Shown here: piece after piece, positions 28,001-35,943 of the stretch
Position numbering within the stretch: position 1 is the first letter of the stretch
How the letters are laid out: every line of letters starts with the position of its first letter
NCBI RefSeq assembly: GCF_007273535.1
Contig: NZ_RIBP01000004.1
Location: 2,332,001 to 2,396,000, forward strand
Source of the DNA: Niallia circulans
GTDB taxonomy: Bacteria; Bacillota; Bacilli; Bacillales; Cytobacillaceae
Length of the DNA: 64,000 bases
Direction: 5' to 3'
Program-made: the position numbers and the translations under genes
The notes under the pieces: model-generated
The model's input: only the letters and a program-made list of their open reading frames with translations
The model's database searches: none
Told to the model about the DNA's origin: nothing

Positions 28001-28031
28001 AAAAAAGAGACCGTGTGTTAAAGCGGTCTCC
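28001..28031 (-). terminator. Terminator of the HxlR-type regulator gene
   Basis: On the minus strand GAGACCG and CGGTCTC pair and are followed by TTTTTTTACTTTTTTT. Confidence 0.8.
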
Positions 28032-28045
28032 AAGTTGGGCTGGAA

Positions 28046-28366
28046 TTACATCCATTTTTTTGCCCATAATTCTACTACATCCAATGCTTTGCCTAGTTCA
28101 TGGCCTTTTTTTGTTAAGGAATATTCGGTGCGTATCGGTCTTTCTGTAATAACATTGCGAATGACGATGCCGTGATGCTCAAGATCCTTAATTCGTTCAT
28201 TAAGCATACGTTTGCTGAGATCTGGAATAAAGCTGTGGATTTCGCTGAATCGCTTCGGTTCATCCATCAGTGCATGAATAATAAGGCCAGTCCACTTCTT
28301 ACTGATGAATTGGTACAGCTTCTCCACCTTTTCGCTTAAGTTACGCGGAGTCTTTTCTTCGCTCAT
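28046..28366 (-). CDS. HxlR/DUF24-family winged-helix regulator
   Basis: 106 residues. The family signature is clear: KKWTGLIIHALMDEPKRFSEIHSFIPDLSKRMLNERIKDLE (recognition helix around SKRMLNERI) and the wing GIVIRNV..RPIRTEYSLTKKGHEL. There is no Cys near the N-terminus, unlike the redox sensors HypR and YodB. The ATG at 28366 is 9 nt after a GAGG; other in-frame starts upstream are less likely. It is divergent from the malic-enzyme gene and could control it, but that is inference from position. Confidence 0.9.
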   Translation of the reverse strand: MSEEKTPRNLSEKVEKLYQFISKKWTGLIIHALMDEPKRFSEIHSFIPDLSKRMLNERIKDLEHHGIVIRNVITERPIRTEYSLTKKGHELGKALDVVELWAKKWM

Positions 28367-28516
28367 TTCATTCATCCTCATTTTTTTAGTTATTAATGAT
28401 AACCAATATATTATAAATAACATAGTTAAATAATTAAAAAAATCACCCTCACTTACATAATATCATATAAAACGGTTTCATTAAATTGGTTTGTGACAAT
28501 TCTGTGGCAGTGACCG

Positions 28517-28545
28517 TTGACGAAGAAAAAATAGGGGAGTAATAT
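28517..28545 (+). promoter_or_regulatory. Sigma-A promoter of the malic-enzyme gene
   Basis: TTGACG (28517-28522), 17-nt spacer, TAATAT (28540-28545). Downstream, before the ATG, lies a run of overlapping repeats around AACCAGTTAAC and TAACCAAG that could bind a regulator. Confidence 0.6.
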
Positions 28546-28606
28546 CTGTAACGTAAATTAACCAGTTAACTTTAAGTAACCAAGTTGAAGGAAGAAGGAA
28601 TAGAAG

Positions 28607-30304
28607 ATGAGCAAAGTTATTTTCTTAGAAAAAGACGGTTCCATTCATACAGCATTGAAAGGTAAAGATGTTCTAGCAAATCCATTGCTGAACAAAGGAG
28701 TTGCCTTTACAGAAAAAGAAAGAGAGGAGCTTGGCCTAAACGGTATCTTGCCTCCGGCTGTGTTGACTCTTGAAGAGCAAGTGCAAAGAGCATATGAGCA
28801 ATTCACATCAAAGTCGACTAATTTAGAGAAAAACAATTCATTAAATGATTTGTTTAATCGTAATGTCGTTTTATATTACAGACTTTTGACAGATCATTTA
28901 AGTGAAATGCTGCCAATCGTTTACACACCAACTGTTGGTCAATCCATCCAAGAATACAGCCATGAATACCATCGTCCAGGTGGAGTTTACTTATCTATTA
29001 ATGATTTAGACGGTATTGAGCAAGCTCTTGCTAATACAGGCGCTTCTTCAGACGATATAGATTTGATCGTAGCAACAGACTCTGAGAGCATTTTAGGTAT
29101 TGGTGACTGGGGCGTTGGCGGTATTAATATCGCAATCGGAAAATTAGCTGTTTATACTGCTGCAGCTGGTATCCATCCTAAACGTGTATTACCAGTAGTG
29201 CTTGATGCAGGTACAAATAATGAAAAACTAATTAACGACCCATTATATATCGGTAACCGTCATGAAAGAATTCGCGGTGAAAAATATAATCAGTTCATTG
29301 ATGCTTATATCGAAAAATCCCTTGAAATGTTCCCGAATGCATTGCTGCACTGGGAAGATTTCGGTAATGTAAATGCTCGTCATATCATTGAAAAATATAA
29401 AGATAAAGTATTAACATTCAATGATGACATTCAAGGAACTGGTGCTGTTACATTGGCAGGTATTCTTTCAGGCCTGAAAATCAAAAATGAATCATTGAAG
29501 GACCAACGCATTCTAGTATTTGGACCAGGCGCTGCAGGTATTGGAAACGCAGACCAAATGAAAGATACTATGGTTCTTGCAGGTTTGACAGAGGAAGAAG
29601 CATGTGCAAGATTCTGGGCTGTCGATCATAGAGGTCTCTTAACAGATGGAATGGACGGAATTTTAAGCTTCCAAAAACCATATGTACGTCCTGAAGCTGA
29701 AGTTGCTGATTGGGAAAGAGAAAATGGCATCATTACATTAATGGAAACAGTTAAACATGTGAAGCCAACTATCTTAATTGGTACTTCAGGTGTTGCTGGT
29801 GCATTCACAGAAGCAATCGTTAAAGAAATGGCTAAACATGTGGAGCGTCCAATTATTATGCCAATGTCCAATCCAACTCACCTTGCAGAAGCAGTTCCTG
29901 CAGATTTGATTGAATGGACAGACGGTAAAGCATTAATCGCAACTGGAAGCCCATTTGATGCTGTCGAATATAAAGGTGTAAGCTACGAAATTGGACAATC
30001 CAATAATGCTTTCGTATTCCCAGGCCTTGGTCTTGGTTCGATTGTAGTTAAATCAAAATTAATCACAGACAGCATGTTTATTGCGTCTGCAGATGCAGTT
30101 GCGAAGCTTTGCGATACAAATAAAGAAGGAGCTTCCTTGCTTCCAAGCATTACGCAGCTTCGTGAAGTTTCCTATGAAGTAGCAGTTGCTGTTGCAAAAG
30201 CAGCGATTGCAGATGGTGTTGCACAAAGCGTTCCTGCAAATGTTGAGCAAGCAGTGAAGGATGCTATGTGGTATCCAGTATATAAAGATATCGAAGTACT
30301 ATAA
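28607..30304 (+). CDS. maeA: NAD-dependent malic enzyme (malate dehydrogenase, oxaloacetate-decarboxylating)
   Basis: 565 residues, the long malic-enzyme type (MaeA and MalS of B. subtilis). Features: PVVYTPTVG (catalytic Tyr, about 105-113), [21 protein letters not shown], the metal-binding EDFGNVNA and [10 protein letters not shown], and the second dinucleotide fold [13 protein letters not shown]. It converts malate to pyruvate and CO2 with NAD+ reduction. The AEC transporter 190 bases downstream matches the maeA-ywkB arrangement of B. subtilis, where malate induces both. MaeA versus MalS cannot be decided by eye. Confidence 0.93.
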   Translation: MSKVIFLEKDGSIHTALKGKDVLANPLLNKGVAFTEKEREELGLNGILPPAVLTLEEQVQRAYEQFTSKSTNLEKNNSLNDLFNRNVVLYYRLLTDHLSEMLPIVYTPTVGQSIQEYSHEYHRPGGVYLSINDLDGIEQALANTGASSDDIDLIVATDSESILGIGDWGVGGINIAIGKLAVYTAAAGIHPKRVLPVVLDAGTNNEKLINDPLYIGNRHERIRGEKYNQFIDAYIEKSLEMFPNALLHWEDFGNVNARHIIEKYKDKVLTFNDDIQGTGAVTLAGILSGLKIKNESLKDQRILVFGPGAAGIGNADQMKDTMVLAGLTEEEACARFWAVDHRGLLTDGMDGILSFQKPYVRPEAEVADWERENGIITLMETVKHVKPTILIGTSGVAGAFTEAIVKEMAKHVERPIIMPMSNPTHLAEAVPADLIEWTDGKALIATGSPFDAVEYKGVSYEIGQSNNAFVFPGLGLGSIVVKSKLITDSMFIASADAVAKLCDTNKEGASLLPSITQLREVSYEVAVAVAKAAIADGVAQSVPANVEQAVKDAMWYPVYKDIEVL

Positions 30305-30327
30305 GAATAAAGTGTTCAAGAAGTAAG

Positions 30328-30393
30328 GCTTTAAAGGAGCGGCTTTTAATCGTAGATAATCGATTAAAAGCCGAGCTTATTGCCTTTAAGAGC
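30328..30393 (+). repeat. Large two-tier hairpin between malic enzyme and transporter
   Basis: A perfect 13-bp stem (CGGCTTTTAATCG, 30340-30352, with 30361-30373, 8-nt loop) is nested inside an outer stem (GCTTTAAAGG, 30328-30337, with CCTTTAAGAGC, 30383-30393). No immediate T run follows. It may be an attenuator, an RNA processing or stability element, or a weak terminator. Confidence 0.6.
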
Positions 30394-30498
30394 AGTCTCA
30401 CTTATTTTTTGAATGAATAAAAACCTACTTTTCTAATAGGTGAAGTAATAGTTTAATGAGCTTAGTTATAACACGCTATATTTTGGGGGATTTGAATT

Positions 30499-31455
30499 AT
30501 GGGTATAGGTCAAATATTTATTATATTAATACCAATTTTCTTTGTCATTATTTTAGGATACTTGGCAGGATATTTTAAGAAGTTTGATGCAGCATCATCT
30601 AAAGGTCTGAACACACTTGTTACAAAGTTTGCATTGCCTGCGCATTTATTTGTCGGGATTACAACAACGTCTAAACAAACTTTAATTGATAAATGGCCGT
30701 TCTTTGTAACGATGTTCATTGGAATTATCGGCTTCTATATTGTTCTTTTACTGATTTCACGTTTCGTATTTAAAACAGCTACAACTCCAGCATCTATGTT
30801 TTCTTTAAATTCTACGCAACCATCCTTTGCATTTATGGGTATCCCTGTACTGGGGAGTATCTTTGGTGCAGATGCAGTAGCAATTCCTATTGCAATAACT
30901 GGTGTAGTAGTTAATGCTCTTCTTGATCCTTTGGCTAGTATTATTGGTACAATTGGCCAGTCAAGTGCCAATGCTAAGGAAAAGGGACAAAGCTTGTGGA
31001 AAGTAACGATTTCTTCTATTCTGCATGGATTGTCTGAACCACTTGCATGTGTACCGTTACTTGGTGTCGTTTTAATTCTTTGCGGTTTCCATTCACCAGA
31101 CATATTGGCAGACAGCTTAGACGAAATTGGTTCAATCACTTCAGGTGCTGCTTTGTTTGCGATTGGTGTAACTATCGGTATCCGTAATATTAAGTTTAGT
31201 AAAATTGCCATCGGGATTGCCTTCATTAAAGCGATTATTCATCCATTAGCGATGGTTCTGATTGCTCTTATGATGGGATTATCGAAAACAGATATGACAA
31301 ATGCCATTCTATTGGTTGCTTTCCCAGGATCAGCAGTTGCTGCCATGATTGCAACAAGATTTGAGACATTGGAAGCTGAAACAGCATCTTCCTTTGTCCT
31401 TAGTGCAATCCTTTCCTTAATTACATTACCAATCTTCTTATCTTGGTTAATGTGA
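30499..31455 (+). CDS. AEC-family (auxin-efflux-carrier-like) malate permease
   Basis: 318 residues with ten predicted membrane segments in two groups of five separated by a short hydrophilic loop (about 155-175), the AEC family pattern. Recognisable parts are [18 protein letters not shown] near the N-terminus, [22 protein letters not shown], and the C-terminal [16 protein letters not shown]. Members beside malic enzymes (YwkB, MleP, MdcF) move malate or related dicarboxylates. The substrate here is inferred from the neighbouring malic enzyme. Confidence 0.9.
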   Translation: MGIGQIFIILIPIFFVIILGYLAGYFKKFDAASSKGLNTLVTKFALPAHLFVGITTTSKQTLIDKWPFFVTMFIGIIGFYIVLLLISRFVFKTATTPASMFSLNSTQPSFAFMGIPVLGSIFGADAVAIPIAITGVVVNALLDPLASIIGTIGQSSANAKEKGQSLWKVTISSILHGLSEPLACVPLLGVVLILCGFHSPDILADSLDEIGSITSGAALFAIGVTIGIRNIKFSKIAIGIAFIKAIIHPLAMVLIALMMGLSKTDMTNAILLVAFPGSAVAAMIATRFETLEAETASSFVLSAILSLITLPIFLSWLM

Positions 31456-31468
31456 CGAACACAAAACG

Positions 31469-31720
31469 AGGTCGGGGCATAAATATATAAGCCTTAAGTC
31501 GAAACCGAACTATTTTATCGATAATAGTTCGGTTTTTTTATTTAGTGTTTTGTTAAAATCAATAATAGAAAATCTTAGTGCATTCGAGCGGAGGACACTC
31601 AAAGCTAGGGGCATCGGTAAATTACGAGTACGAGGATGCGCTCGCAATGAACCGTAAAACCATTCACCAATAATAAACAAAAGTGCTATGTTAGTTAGTT
31701 GCATTTTTTTTGTGTCTTTT
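31469..31720. repeat. Dispersed repeat, copy 1 (diverged)
   Basis: It starts near GAGGTCGGGGCATAA. It carries the hairpin CCGAACTATT/AATAGTTCGG (31505-31532) with a T run, which also ends the transporter transcript. The core block 31577-31661 follows (TTAGTGCATTCGAGCGGAGGACACTC... GCAATGAACCG). It resembles copies at 54930 and 61765 but has lost the terminal repeats. The remainder of 31456-31967 holds only the csp promoter and leader. Confidence 0.6.
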
Positions 31721-31827
31721 GGGATGGTTAGTGATGTATGGTTCCAGCACCTTTTGGTTTTTTTATCATTGATTTTAATAAAAAGTGTAAAAATTATTAA
31801 GCTTTTTGTAAACTTTGATGGAAAAGT

Positions 31828-31856
31828 TTGCTTTCGGATGGTTTACCTGTTAATAT
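31828..31856 (+). promoter_or_regulatory. Promoter of the cold-shock gene with long leader
   Basis: TTGCTT (31828-31833), 17-nt spacer, TAATAT (31851-31856). The resulting 5' leader is about 105 nt, typical of cold-shock mRNAs whose leaders act as thermosensors. Confidence 0.55.
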
Positions 31857-31967
31857 AAAGGAGACTTATTTTTGTTCGAAGTATATAGTTAGGGAAAACA
31901 TTCTTTATTATTATGGTAGAGCAAGGATAGTAATACATAGTGTGTGAAACACTTAGGAGGAAACAAA

Positions 31968-32168
31968 ATGGCTACAGGTAAAGTAAAATGGTTCAACGCT
32001 GAAAAAGGATTTGGTTTCATCGAAACTTCAGAAGGACAAGATGTATTCGTACATTTCAGCGCTATTCAATCTGAAGGTTTCAAAACTTTGGATGAAGGAC
32101 AAGAAGTTTCTTTTGACATAGAAGAAGGACAACGCGGACCTCAAGCTGCTAACGTTACTAAAGCTTAA
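31968..32168 (+). CDS. Cold-shock protein (CspA family)
   Basis: 66 residues, a single cold-shock domain. RNP1 KGFGFIE and RNP2 VFVHFSAI are intact, and the protein ends [10 protein letters not shown]. Nucleic-acid chaperone that melts RNA structure at low temperature. The ATG at 31968 follows TAGGAGG; an upstream in-frame ATG is not used because it precedes the ribosome binding site. Codon use looks highly optimised, as expected for an abundant protein. I do not assign CspB, C or D. Confidence 0.97.
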   Translation: MATGKVKWFNAEKGFGFIETSEGQDVFVHFSAIQSEGFKTLDEGQEVSFDIEEGQRGPQAANVTKA

Positions 32169-32180
32169 TTAACTTCAACA

Positions 32181-32214
32181 AAAAAAGACTCTAACTTTTG
32201 TTAGAGTCTTTTTT
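32181..32214 (+). terminator. Terminator after the cold-shock gene
   Basis: AAAAAAGACTCTAAC and TTAGAGTCTTTTTT form a strong stem. Confidence 0.9.
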
Positions 32215-32258
32215 ACTACAATTGAGTCTATATTATTCTAGTTTAGGAGTGTGTACCC

Positions 32259-32981
32259 ATGACATTGATATTCGCCCATAGAGGTTACTCTGCACGTTTT
32301 CCTGAAAATACAATGAGAGCATTTACAGAGGCAGAAGGGTCTTTGGCAAACGGGATAGAATTGGATGTTCAACTGACAAAGGATGGCGAGATAGTCGTTA
32401 TTCATGATGAAACAGTGGATCGTACGACAAATGGAACTGGATATGTAGTAGACTATAATTTTTCTGATTTAAGGAAATTACAAGCTTCCTATAAATTTAC
32501 AGGCAGTAAAGTACAAATACCTTCATTAAGAGAAGTATTTGAATGGATGCAAGGCAACAAACTTTTATGCAATATAGAATTTAAAAATAATAATATCCCT
32601 TATGAAGGGCTGGAAGAGAAAACAATCGCACTTATAAGAGAATTTGGATTAAGTGACAGAATTATTTTTTCATCCTTTAATCATTACAGCATGGTTCACA
32701 GCTACCGGATTGCGCCTGACATAGAGACAGCGGTACTTATGTCTGACAGGATATATCAGCCGTGGATTTACGCAGGAGCAATGAAAGCAAAAGGAATCCA
32801 TCCTAATTACAAAAGGATTACTACTGCTATGGTAGAGCAAGCTGAAAAAAATGGCATTCAGGTTAGACCATATACAGTGAACGATCCTAAAAAGATGAAT
32901 GAATTCATTCAAGCAGGCATTTCAGCCATCATAACAGATGAACCGGTAGAAGCTAGAAGTATACTCGAAGCTTCCCGTTAA
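32259..32981 (+). CDS. yqiK: Glycerophosphodiester phosphodiesterase YqiK
   Basis: 240 residues. GDPD signature: AHRGYSARFPENTMRAF at the N-terminus (catalytic His, Arg, Glu), ELDVQLTKDGEIVVIHDETVDRTTNG (metal ligands and second His) and IEFKNN. It cuts glycerophosphodiesters to glycerol 3-phosphate and an alcohol. There is no signal peptide, so it is cytosolic, like B. subtilis YqiK, which also lies between spo0A and bkd. Starts at ATG 32259 with GGAG upstream. Confidence 0.94.
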   Translation: MTLIFAHRGYSARFPENTMRAFTEAEGSLANGIELDVQLTKDGEIVVIHDETVDRTTNGTGYVVDYNFSDLRKLQASYKFTGSKVQIPSLREVFEWMQGNKLLCNIEFKNNNIPYEGLEEKTIALIREFGLSDRIIFSSFNHYSMVHSYRIAPDIETAVLMSDRIYQPWIYAGAMKAKGIHPNYKRITTAMVEQAEKNGIQVRPYTVNDPKKMNEFIQAGISAIITDEPVEARSILEASR

Positions 32982-32992
32982 TAGGATTGTGC

Positions 32993-33024
32993 GAACCTGT
33001 AAAAAGTTGCAGGTTCTTTTTATT
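32993..33024 (+). terminator. Terminator after yqiK
   Basis: GAACCTG and CAGGTTC with a following T run. Confidence 0.85.
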
Positions 33025-33086
33025 TTTTATAATGTAAGCGTTCTAAAATAAGTAATTGTCTGAATAAATAAATATTAAGAAAAAAT

Positions 33087-33115
33087 TTGCATGGATTTGC
33101 AAAAGTGTTTATAGT
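33087..33115 (+). promoter_or_regulatory. Sigma-A promoter of the bkd operon
   Basis: TTGCAT (33087-33092), 17-nt spacer, TATAGT (33110-33115). No GG-N10-GC (-24/-12) element was found in the 150 bases before bkdR. The dyad TTTGCA-N6-TGCAAA (33086-33103) overlaps the -35 and the spacer. Confidence 0.7.
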
Positions 33116-33154
33116 ATAGATATGAAATAAATTGCACGGTAGAAAATATGATGA

Positions 33155-33175
33155 TGCAAAAAGTGAGGTTTTGCA
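33155..33175 (+). promoter_or_regulatory. Dyad enclosing the bkdR ribosome binding site
   Basis: TGCAAAA and TTTTGCA are perfect complements separated by AGTGAGG, which includes the Shine-Dalgarno; the right arm abuts the ATG at 33176. The arms repeat the TTTGCA/TGCAAA motif at the promoter, which suggests a DNA operator, but an RNA hairpin presenting the ribosome binding site in its loop is equally possible. Confidence 0.5.
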
Positions 33176-34813
33176 ATGGATCTGTCTTATCAATCAATAG
33201 AGCAATCCATCTTTCAGGAATTAAAAGAAGCTGTCATCCTGATTGATAAACACGGTAAAATCGTTTGCTATAACCAACAGGCTAAAGTTGTTGCTCAAAG
33301 CCAGCACAACCGGGAATTATCGATGCATGCACATATTCTTGACGTATTTCCAAAAAGTGAACTGATGAGAGTTCTGCAGACAAAAAAGGCGGAAATAAGA
33401 AAAATATTTCGTTTAAGTGACAAGCTGTCTGTTCACGTATCCCGTTTTCCCCTTTTAGATAAAGGTGGAGAACTGCTCGGCGCAGCAGCTATCATACAAC
33501 AGGACGGAGCTTCTGCAGAAAACAACTGGCAGATTGATGAATACATACAAGAAGGAATGCAGACAGTTCTGCAACATACATCACAGGCTTTTGTAATTTT
33601 GAATGAACAAGGATTTACTATCTTGCAAAATCCTGCACACGAGAATTTTTTGCTCACGCTGCAAAAAGACAGCGGAGCAGAAGCTGTTTGGAAACAGAAG
33701 CTAGAAGAGGTTTGTAAGAAGACATTGCAAACAAGACGGATGGTCGAAGAGAAGATAAGGGGCAAATCAATTGAAGGCAGTATTAAATGTCTTCCTAACT
33801 TGATAGATGGCGTGCTAAGGGGCTGTATTCTGTTCATTGACCATAATGTGGAGCAAGCAGAGCTCAGGAAAAAACTAGAGCAATCAAGAAGAATAATTCG
33901 CGCTTTGGAAACGCAGAGCAGATTCAAGGATTTTACAATAAATTCTCCGAGAATGAAAATGGCGGTCCAGCAAGCGAAAATTGCTGCAGACATGGATTAT
34001 CCCGTTTTTTTGAGAGGGGCTGCAGGAACAGGCAAGAAGATGCTTGCTAATGCTATCCATAATGACGGAAAAAGAAAATATCAAGCATTTACTGCTGTTG
34101 ATTGTTTGAAGGATGAGCAAAAGCTTGCAGACTATTTGGGCAGGATGAGTAGCAAGGATATTTCCAGTCATCCGCAAGGAACCGTCTATTTTAAAAATAT
34201 TACAGCTTTATCTTTGACCAAGCAAATGCAGCTGCATCAAATTGTTCTTAACAGTCAGGAAAATGCGGCTGTCTACCGTTTGATTGTTTCTTCTGATGTA
34301 AATGTAGAAACAGCTATGCTAGATGGAGCCTTTCAAAAAGAGCTTTATTATGACCTGCTGCAAACAAGCATCCATATGCCAGCATTAAAAGAAAGAAAAG
34401 AAGACATCGCTCCACTTGTTAAAGAGTGGATTCAGATTGGCAATGAGGAATACGGAAGCTGTATAACATCGATTGACCCAGCAGCAATGGAAGTGCTGCA
34501 AAATTTTCCATACAATAATAATTTTAAGGAATTGCGGGCAAGTTTAGAGCATTCACTAGCAAAATTAGATAGAGGGATTACTACTTTAAGTGAAAGTCAT
34601 CTTGCTTTTTTCGCAAATGCCAAGAACAGCCATGCAGAAAGCAATCCTGAGATTGGGGATAAGCCTCTTTCTGAACTGGTCGAAGAATATGAAAAGGTCA
34701 TTATACAAAAAACAATGGCTGAGCTTGATGGAAACAAGACGCTTACCGCAAAAAAATTAGGTTTATCCGTTCGGAATTTATATTATAAATTGGAAAAATA
34801 TCAATTAAACTAG
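33176..34813 (+). CDS. bkdR: BkdR-like regulator with degenerate sigma-54 AAA+ domain
   Basis: 545 residues (BkdR of B. subtilis is 692). Two PAS-like sensor regions (about 8-115 and 125-220), an AAA+ domain (about 255-475) and a C-terminal Fis-type HTH (NKTLTAKKLGLSVRNLYYKLEKYQLN region). Walker A GAAGTGKK is kept. The ELFG...GAFTGA segment that contacts sigma-54 is missing, Walker B reads GTVYFKNI instead of GTLFLDEI, and the arginine-finger region is FQKELYYDLL instead of FREDLYYRL. It probably cannot activate sigma-54 promoters and may act as a sigma-A repressor or activator, like TyrR. It heads the bkd operon; buk follows after about 30 bases. Confidence 0.88.
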   Translation: MDLSYQSIEQSIFQELKEAVILIDKHGKIVCYNQQAKVVAQSQHNRELSMHAHILDVFPKSELMRVLQTKKAEIRKIFRLSDKLSVHVSRFPLLDKGGELLGAAAIIQQDGASAENNWQIDEYIQEGMQTVLQHTSQAFVILNEQGFTILQNPAHENFLLTLQKDSGAEAVWKQKLEEVCKKTLQTRRMVEEKIRGKSIEGSIKCLPNLIDGVLRGCILFIDHNVEQAELRKKLEQSRRIIRALETQSRFKDFTINSPRMKMAVQQAKIAADMDYPVFLRGAAGTGKKMLANAIHNDGKRKYQAFTAVDCLKDEQKLADYLGRMSSKDISSHPQGTVYFKNITALSLTKQMQLHQIVLNSQENAAVYRLIVSSDVNVETAMLDGAFQKELYYDLLQTSIHMPALKERKEDIAPLVKEWIQIGNEEYGSCITSIDPAAMEVLQNFPYNNNFKELRASLEHSLAKLDRGITTLSESHLAFFANAKNSHAESNPEIGDKPLSELVEEYEKVIIQKTMAELDGNKTLTAKKLGLSVRNLYYKLEKYQLN

Positions 34814-34843
34814 CTGCTTATAAACAAAGGAGGATTGTCAAAG

Positions 34844-35938
34844 ATGAAGAAAAAGCATCGCATATTAATCATAAATCCGAAAGCAGACCTAACGGCTATT
34901 GCATTATATGAGAATGAAGTACCCATCTTTGAACAATCTATCATACAGGAGGATACAAAAAGTTATCCTGCTGTCTCCCTTCAAGCACCAGCTCGGACCA
35001 AGAAAATTCTTGATTTTCTTTTGTCAGAAGGCATTAACCTTTCGAAAATTAATGCTGTTGCCGGCAGAGGCGGGCTGTTAAAGCCAATCAAAGGCGGTAC
35101 ATACATGGTTAACGACGAGATGCTAGAAGATTTGAAAGCTGGTGAAAGAGGAGAGCATGCCTCCAATTTGGGAGGAATTATTGCTGCAGAGATTGCTGGT
35201 GGATTGAATATCCCGGCATTCATTGTAGATCCTGTTGTCGTTGATGAGCTAGATGATGTTGCAAGGATATCAGGTTATCCGCTCATCTCAAGAAAAAGTG
35301 TATTTCATGCACTGAATCATAAAGCGTGCGGAAGAAGAGCTGCCATGGAGCTCGGCAAGCGCTATGAGGACTGTCATTTTATTGTGGCGCATCTTGGCGA
35401 TGGTATAACGATAGGAGCACATAAGCAAGGCAAGGTTATTGACGTGAATAATGGATTAAATGGAGAAGGGCCTTTCAGTCCTGAAAGAGCAGGCAGTCTC
35501 CCACACGGAGATTTGATTGACCTTTGTTATTCAGGTAAATACAGCTACAAGGAAATGAAAGAGCAATTGCTGTACCATGCAGGGATTTCAGGCTATTTAA
35601 ATAAGAAGGATCTCAGCCAATTAGAGGAAGGCATGAAGGGTGGGAGCGAGCAGGATGAACTCGTTTTCCGTGCATTAGCGTATCAAGTAGCGAAGGAGAT
35701 CGGGAGTGCGAGCACAGTCCTGTCAGGTCGAATTGACGCGATAATTTTAACTGGGGTGATGGCATACAGCCATTTACTCGTTGAGGAAGTTGTCAAAAGA
35801 ATAAATTGGATTGCAGATGTGTTTACATATCCAGGTGAAAATGACATGCAATCACTTGCGAACGGCTGTTTACGTGTGCTTCGCGGTGAAGAGCAAGCAA
35901 AAGAATATACACATAAAGTTGGAGTAACAGGAGAGTGA
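34844..35938 (+). CDS. buk: Butyrate kinase
   Basis: About 364 residues of the acetate/butyrate kinase (ASKHA) family: RILIINPKADLTAIALYENE near the N-terminus, VAGRGGLLKPIKGGTY, HLGDGITIGAHKQGKVIDVNN-type phosphate-binding region and ILTGVMAYSH. It makes ATP from branched acyl phosphates derived from branched-chain amino acids. The ATG at 34844 is 10 nt after AAAGGAGG; a TTG nine bases earlier is too close. The usual partner gene ptb (phosphotransbutyrylase) is not in this operon. The lpdV frame opens before the buk stop. Confidence 0.94.
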   Translation: MKKKHRILIINPKADLTAIALYENEVPIFEQSIIQEDTKSYPAVSLQAPARTKKILDFLLSEGINLSKINAVAGRGGLLKPIKGGTYMVNDEMLEDLKAGERGEHASNLGGIIAAEIAGGLNIPAFIVDPVVVDELDDVARISGYPLISRKSVFHALNHKACGRRAAMELGKRYEDCHFIVAHLGDGITIGAHKQGKVIDVNNGLNGEGPFSPERAGSLPHGDLIDLCYSGKYSYKEMKEQLLYHAGISGYLNKKDLSQLEEGMKGGSEQDELVFRALAYQVAKEIGSASTVLSGRIDAIILTGVMAYSHLLVEEVVKRINWIADVFTYPGENDMQSLANGCLRVLRGEEQAKEYTHKVGVTGE

Positions 35939-35943
35939 ATGAT

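Noticed and set aside
33024..33175. Sigma-54 promoter for the bkd operon
   Set aside because: Looked for GG-N10-GC; candidate GG and GC pairs had wrong spacing.
33433..33993. 186-codon frame opposite bkdR
   Set aside because: Antisense shadow of a well-supported gene; composition (Ser, Cys, Leu) is typical of shadows.
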